From: Bugulina stolonifera
Taxonomy: Eukaryota; Bryozoa; Gymnolaemata; Cheilostomatida; Bugulidae
Direction of reading: 5' to 3'
Assembly: GCA_935421135.1 (NCBI GenBank)
Contig: OW285187.1
Span: 10,937,929 to 11,001,928, forward strand
DNA length: 64,000 nt
Every line of letters begins with the position of its first letter. The stretch's first letter is position 1. A program made the translations under genes and the position numbers. This document shows positions 61,436 to 64,000 of this stretch, piece by piece. The notes below the pieces were generated by a model. The model searched no databases, had not been told where the DNA came from, and was given only the letters and a program-made list of their open reading frames with translations.

Positions 61436-62949
61436 CTGTTACTGTTGAAAGGTATTTTGTATCTGTCATGCAGTACAAAATACTTCATTAGTGGTATTGT
61501 GCATATTAAAGTTTTTTAGTTATATTTTTGCAGTAAATATTTTTTCCAATTGGTTTATATTGTACATATATGTTGCATATATAATAATACATGACTATGT
61601 ATTGCATTATGATAATTTTCTATTATGTATAATATTTAGCAGTTCTAGTAAGTTATCTACCTGTACATACTTTATCTCAATACAAATCACTTTATAAAGT
61701 AATATTTTATATTATGTTATATATTATAATATATTTTTAAGTTTTGTCAATAGCCAATAGGTGCCAGTATGTTATCTCTAGTATAAGCTTTTGCTTCTTA
61801 CACACTGTTCATGTTTAATTTTGATTTTCATCAGTGAACTTGGCAAGCCTGAGCCAAACAATTTCCCACAAATTGTGATGGTCAATGAAATATTTATTAC
61901 ATGAGATCACCAAAGGTGATTATGCCACAGACAGAATGTACAAAGAAATGTTGCTATTGGGTTCAAAAGACTTAGAGTGCCAGATGACAAACTAGAATAT
62001 TCTACGATGTAATTCTGACACTATTGTTTGATTATCCTTGAGCTAGGTGGGTGTTATTCAACCAATAGAATTTATGATCACATACCATAGTTATGTAATC
62101 CCAGCACTCTGTCTGGTCCAAAGAAATGTAAACAAATTTTTCACTACAACTTTTATATGTACTGTGCATACACATACAATATAGTGAATCACAGTGAATA
62201 TAAACTCTCTGTTTTTATCTGTATATTAATATTATACATGCACATAATACTGTACTACACAAACTGACAGTAATAGTCATATTAGTACAGTATTAGTCAA
62301 CACAAACTATTCAAGGGCTAATAGCTCTGACTAAAATGGCAGATGGTGAAGTCATCTATTTATATTATTTAAGATTGAGGCCCTAAATTGAAAGTATAGC
62401 ATATATCTTGGTAAGTAAAACCAAGTAGTATAATATAAAAGGTGATTTATTTTACACAACATAATAATAATCAGAAGGGGTGCCAAAATTGACTTGTGTC
62501 CCATGTATATTATATACAATACATCGTACACTATAATGTATATGTGTAAATGTGTGTACATATACATTACACACAGATACATGGAGAAATCATTTGCATA
62601 GTTACGTAAAACACAACATGTCTTAGATGATTTTGAACGACTCCTTAATATCAAATACAATCACAGAATTATAGTACTATGCTCTAACAAATGATGAAAA
62701 AAACAGAAATACAATACAATGTACATGTAGTTCTCTAGTTTTGGCCATTGGATCATTCAAGTTTATCTTGCACTAAAAATGTGAGCTGCCTGGAGTTGTC
62801 TGCTCATAAGCATATCTATCCAGAGTTGTCTGCTCATAAGCATATCTATCTGGAGTTGTCTGCTCACCCAATAGGCCACAAACAACTAAAGGCAAAGCAA
62901 GTAACTAACATCTACCTTCAGGATATGGCAAAGTTTACTTTGTGTTGGT
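61436..62949. other. Intergenic region between convergent genes
   Basis: Very AT-rich. It should hold the 3' UTRs of the UIM-like gene (+) and the ADAL gene (-). A minus-strand AATAAA at about 62443-62448 could serve ADAL. A short tandem repeat lies at 62792-62868. No gene was recognised. Confidence 0.45.
62792..62868. repeat. 31-bp tandem repeat, two and a half units
   Basis: Units of GAGTTGTCTGCTCATAAGCA plus TATCTATC and a short joint, with few changes between units. They contain the dispersed word GGAGTTGTC seen at many other places in the window. Confidence 0.85.
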
Positions 62950-63632
62950 CTAATTAGCTAGCTCTGCCATCTTCCACTCACTGAAATAATTCCGTAGTAG
63001 TTTCTTCATATCCTCTGTTTCAAATATATAGTCAATTGTCGAATATGCTAGATCCTGCACTTCTTTCTCTGTCAGTTTAAACGTTTCCAAGGCGATTTGA
63101 TACTCCATTGATAGTTTGGTAGCAAAAACACCTTTATCATCAGTCTGTAAAGATGTACAGTACATGTACACTAATTCATTTATTCTCTAAAAATTTAGTA
63201 AGCATAAAATGGAATTGACATATATATTATATATCGACAATCACCATCATACATGTATTTGTTGCAATAGGTAACTTTAGTTGCTCATATGTACTTAATA
63301 GCAGGCCCCACTTCTTTTTACACCTCATCAATTAGATACAATACAACATTAGGTCTACATATTACTTTTTATTTCACAAAGCCTGAGATAATATGATTGT
63401 GTGTGGAAATTGTAAGGCACGATCAGATAACACCACCTCCTGCTAGAGTCTATAATTTTATTAATCACTATGACTATGTTACATTGTTTCTACATGGACC
63501 TTGCTATATAATACAAAACTTCACTACTTACACTTATAGCAATGGGGTGCTTCAAGGCATACCAAGAACTGAAGTGGTGCTCCGAATAAGTATTTGTTAC
63601 TTGTCCCTTCACGTTAGATGTTAAACATAACT
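62950..63632 (-). CDS. ADAL: Adenosine deaminase-like protein (N6-methyl-AMP deaminase), last two coding exons, partial
   Basis: Minus-strand exons 63632-63532 and 63144-62950 (stop TAG) join as ELCLTSNVKGQVTNTYSEHH, FSSWYALKHPIAIS and TDDKGVFATKLSMEYQIALE. These match the C-terminal part of the ADAL branch of the adenosine deaminase superfamily, including the TDDKGVF block with the Asp-Asp pair that binds zinc and substrate. The family hydrolyses N6-methyl-AMP to IMP in the cytosol. The upstream exons (TIM-barrel start, HxH zinc site) lie beyond the right edge. The gene is convergent with the UIM-like gene. Serine replaces the usual cysteine before TDD, at the splice junction. The identification is secure; activity cannot be judged from this part. 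Confidence 0.93.
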
Positions 63633-64000
63633 CTGCAAACAGTAATATATTATTAGATTAAATTTTACATACTACTCCAAAATGAAATTAAGAAATACTT
63701 TATCAGCATAGTTTCCATTTAGGTTCTCTTTTACCATCCATAACTAAATTCAACACACGCACTGTCTACTGTATATATAATTTCAACTTATATGAACATG
63801 TGTATACAACGGACAGGATTAATATTACTCACAACAAACACAGAGATTGAGGCTACCTTAATATGAGTTACTCTTGTAAAAACTTGTCACACTTTCATTT
63901 GGTGTAAATTATAAAAAGCGATTTACAGCATCATACATGTCGTTATCCAATAATATGTTACATTTAGTGATTTTGAAACAATACAAACTCCAGCTGCACT
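63633..64000 (-). other. ADAL: Intron of the ADAL gene running off the edge
   Basis: The acceptor TTTGCAG (minus strand) ends at 63633. No further ADAL exon could be recognised between here and the window end, so the next upstream exon lies outside. Confidence 0.6.

Overview
The window is nuclear DNA of an animal. It is AT-rich, its genes are split by many short-to-medium GT-AG introns, it carries LINE, SINE and hAT-type debris, and it encodes two metazoan cytoskeletal protein families. Codon use, intron size and the very frequent palindromic word ACATGTACATGT would fit an early-branching animal such as a sponge. That is a guess; nothing here fixes the species.

Layout: positions 1-5100 hold repeats only: a LINE remnant with an inverted end, a short hAT-type element with an intact 8-bp target duplication, two tandem foldback elements, a 99-bp perfect palindrome and a tRNA-derived SINE. 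From 5102 to 20789 (+) lies a complete 21-exon formin of the FMNL (FRL/formin-like) class, 1059 residues by my splicing. From 23568 to 56330 (+) lies a 41-exon gene whose joined frame is open for 2854 residues. It consists almost entirely of plakin (plectin) repeats, with about 54 copies of the repeat motif and no actin-binding, spectrin-repeat, plakin or GAR domain. From 58681 to 61435 (+) is a four-exon gene for a 253-residue protein with one ubiquitin-interacting-type motif, and partial copies of its first two exons sit beside it. At the right edge, on the minus strand (62950-63632 and beyond), are the last two coding exons of an adenosine deaminase-like (ADAL/N6-methyl-AMP deaminase) gene.

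The FMNL formin nucleates and elongates actin filaments at membranes. Plakin repeats are known elsewhere for binding intermediate filaments or related linear peptides. The two genes are adjacent and in the same orientation, but nothing in the sequence shows shared regulation.

The best candidate for something new is the repeat-only plakin gene. It resembles vertebrate epiplakin in concept but is built from dozens of small exons, many of them phase 1-1 units that split the glycine codon of the repeat's T-G turn. Other notable items are decayed exon duplications in two genes, a four-copy MITE family, two hAT-type elements with intact target duplications, and an intron flanked by a direct repeat of coding sequence.
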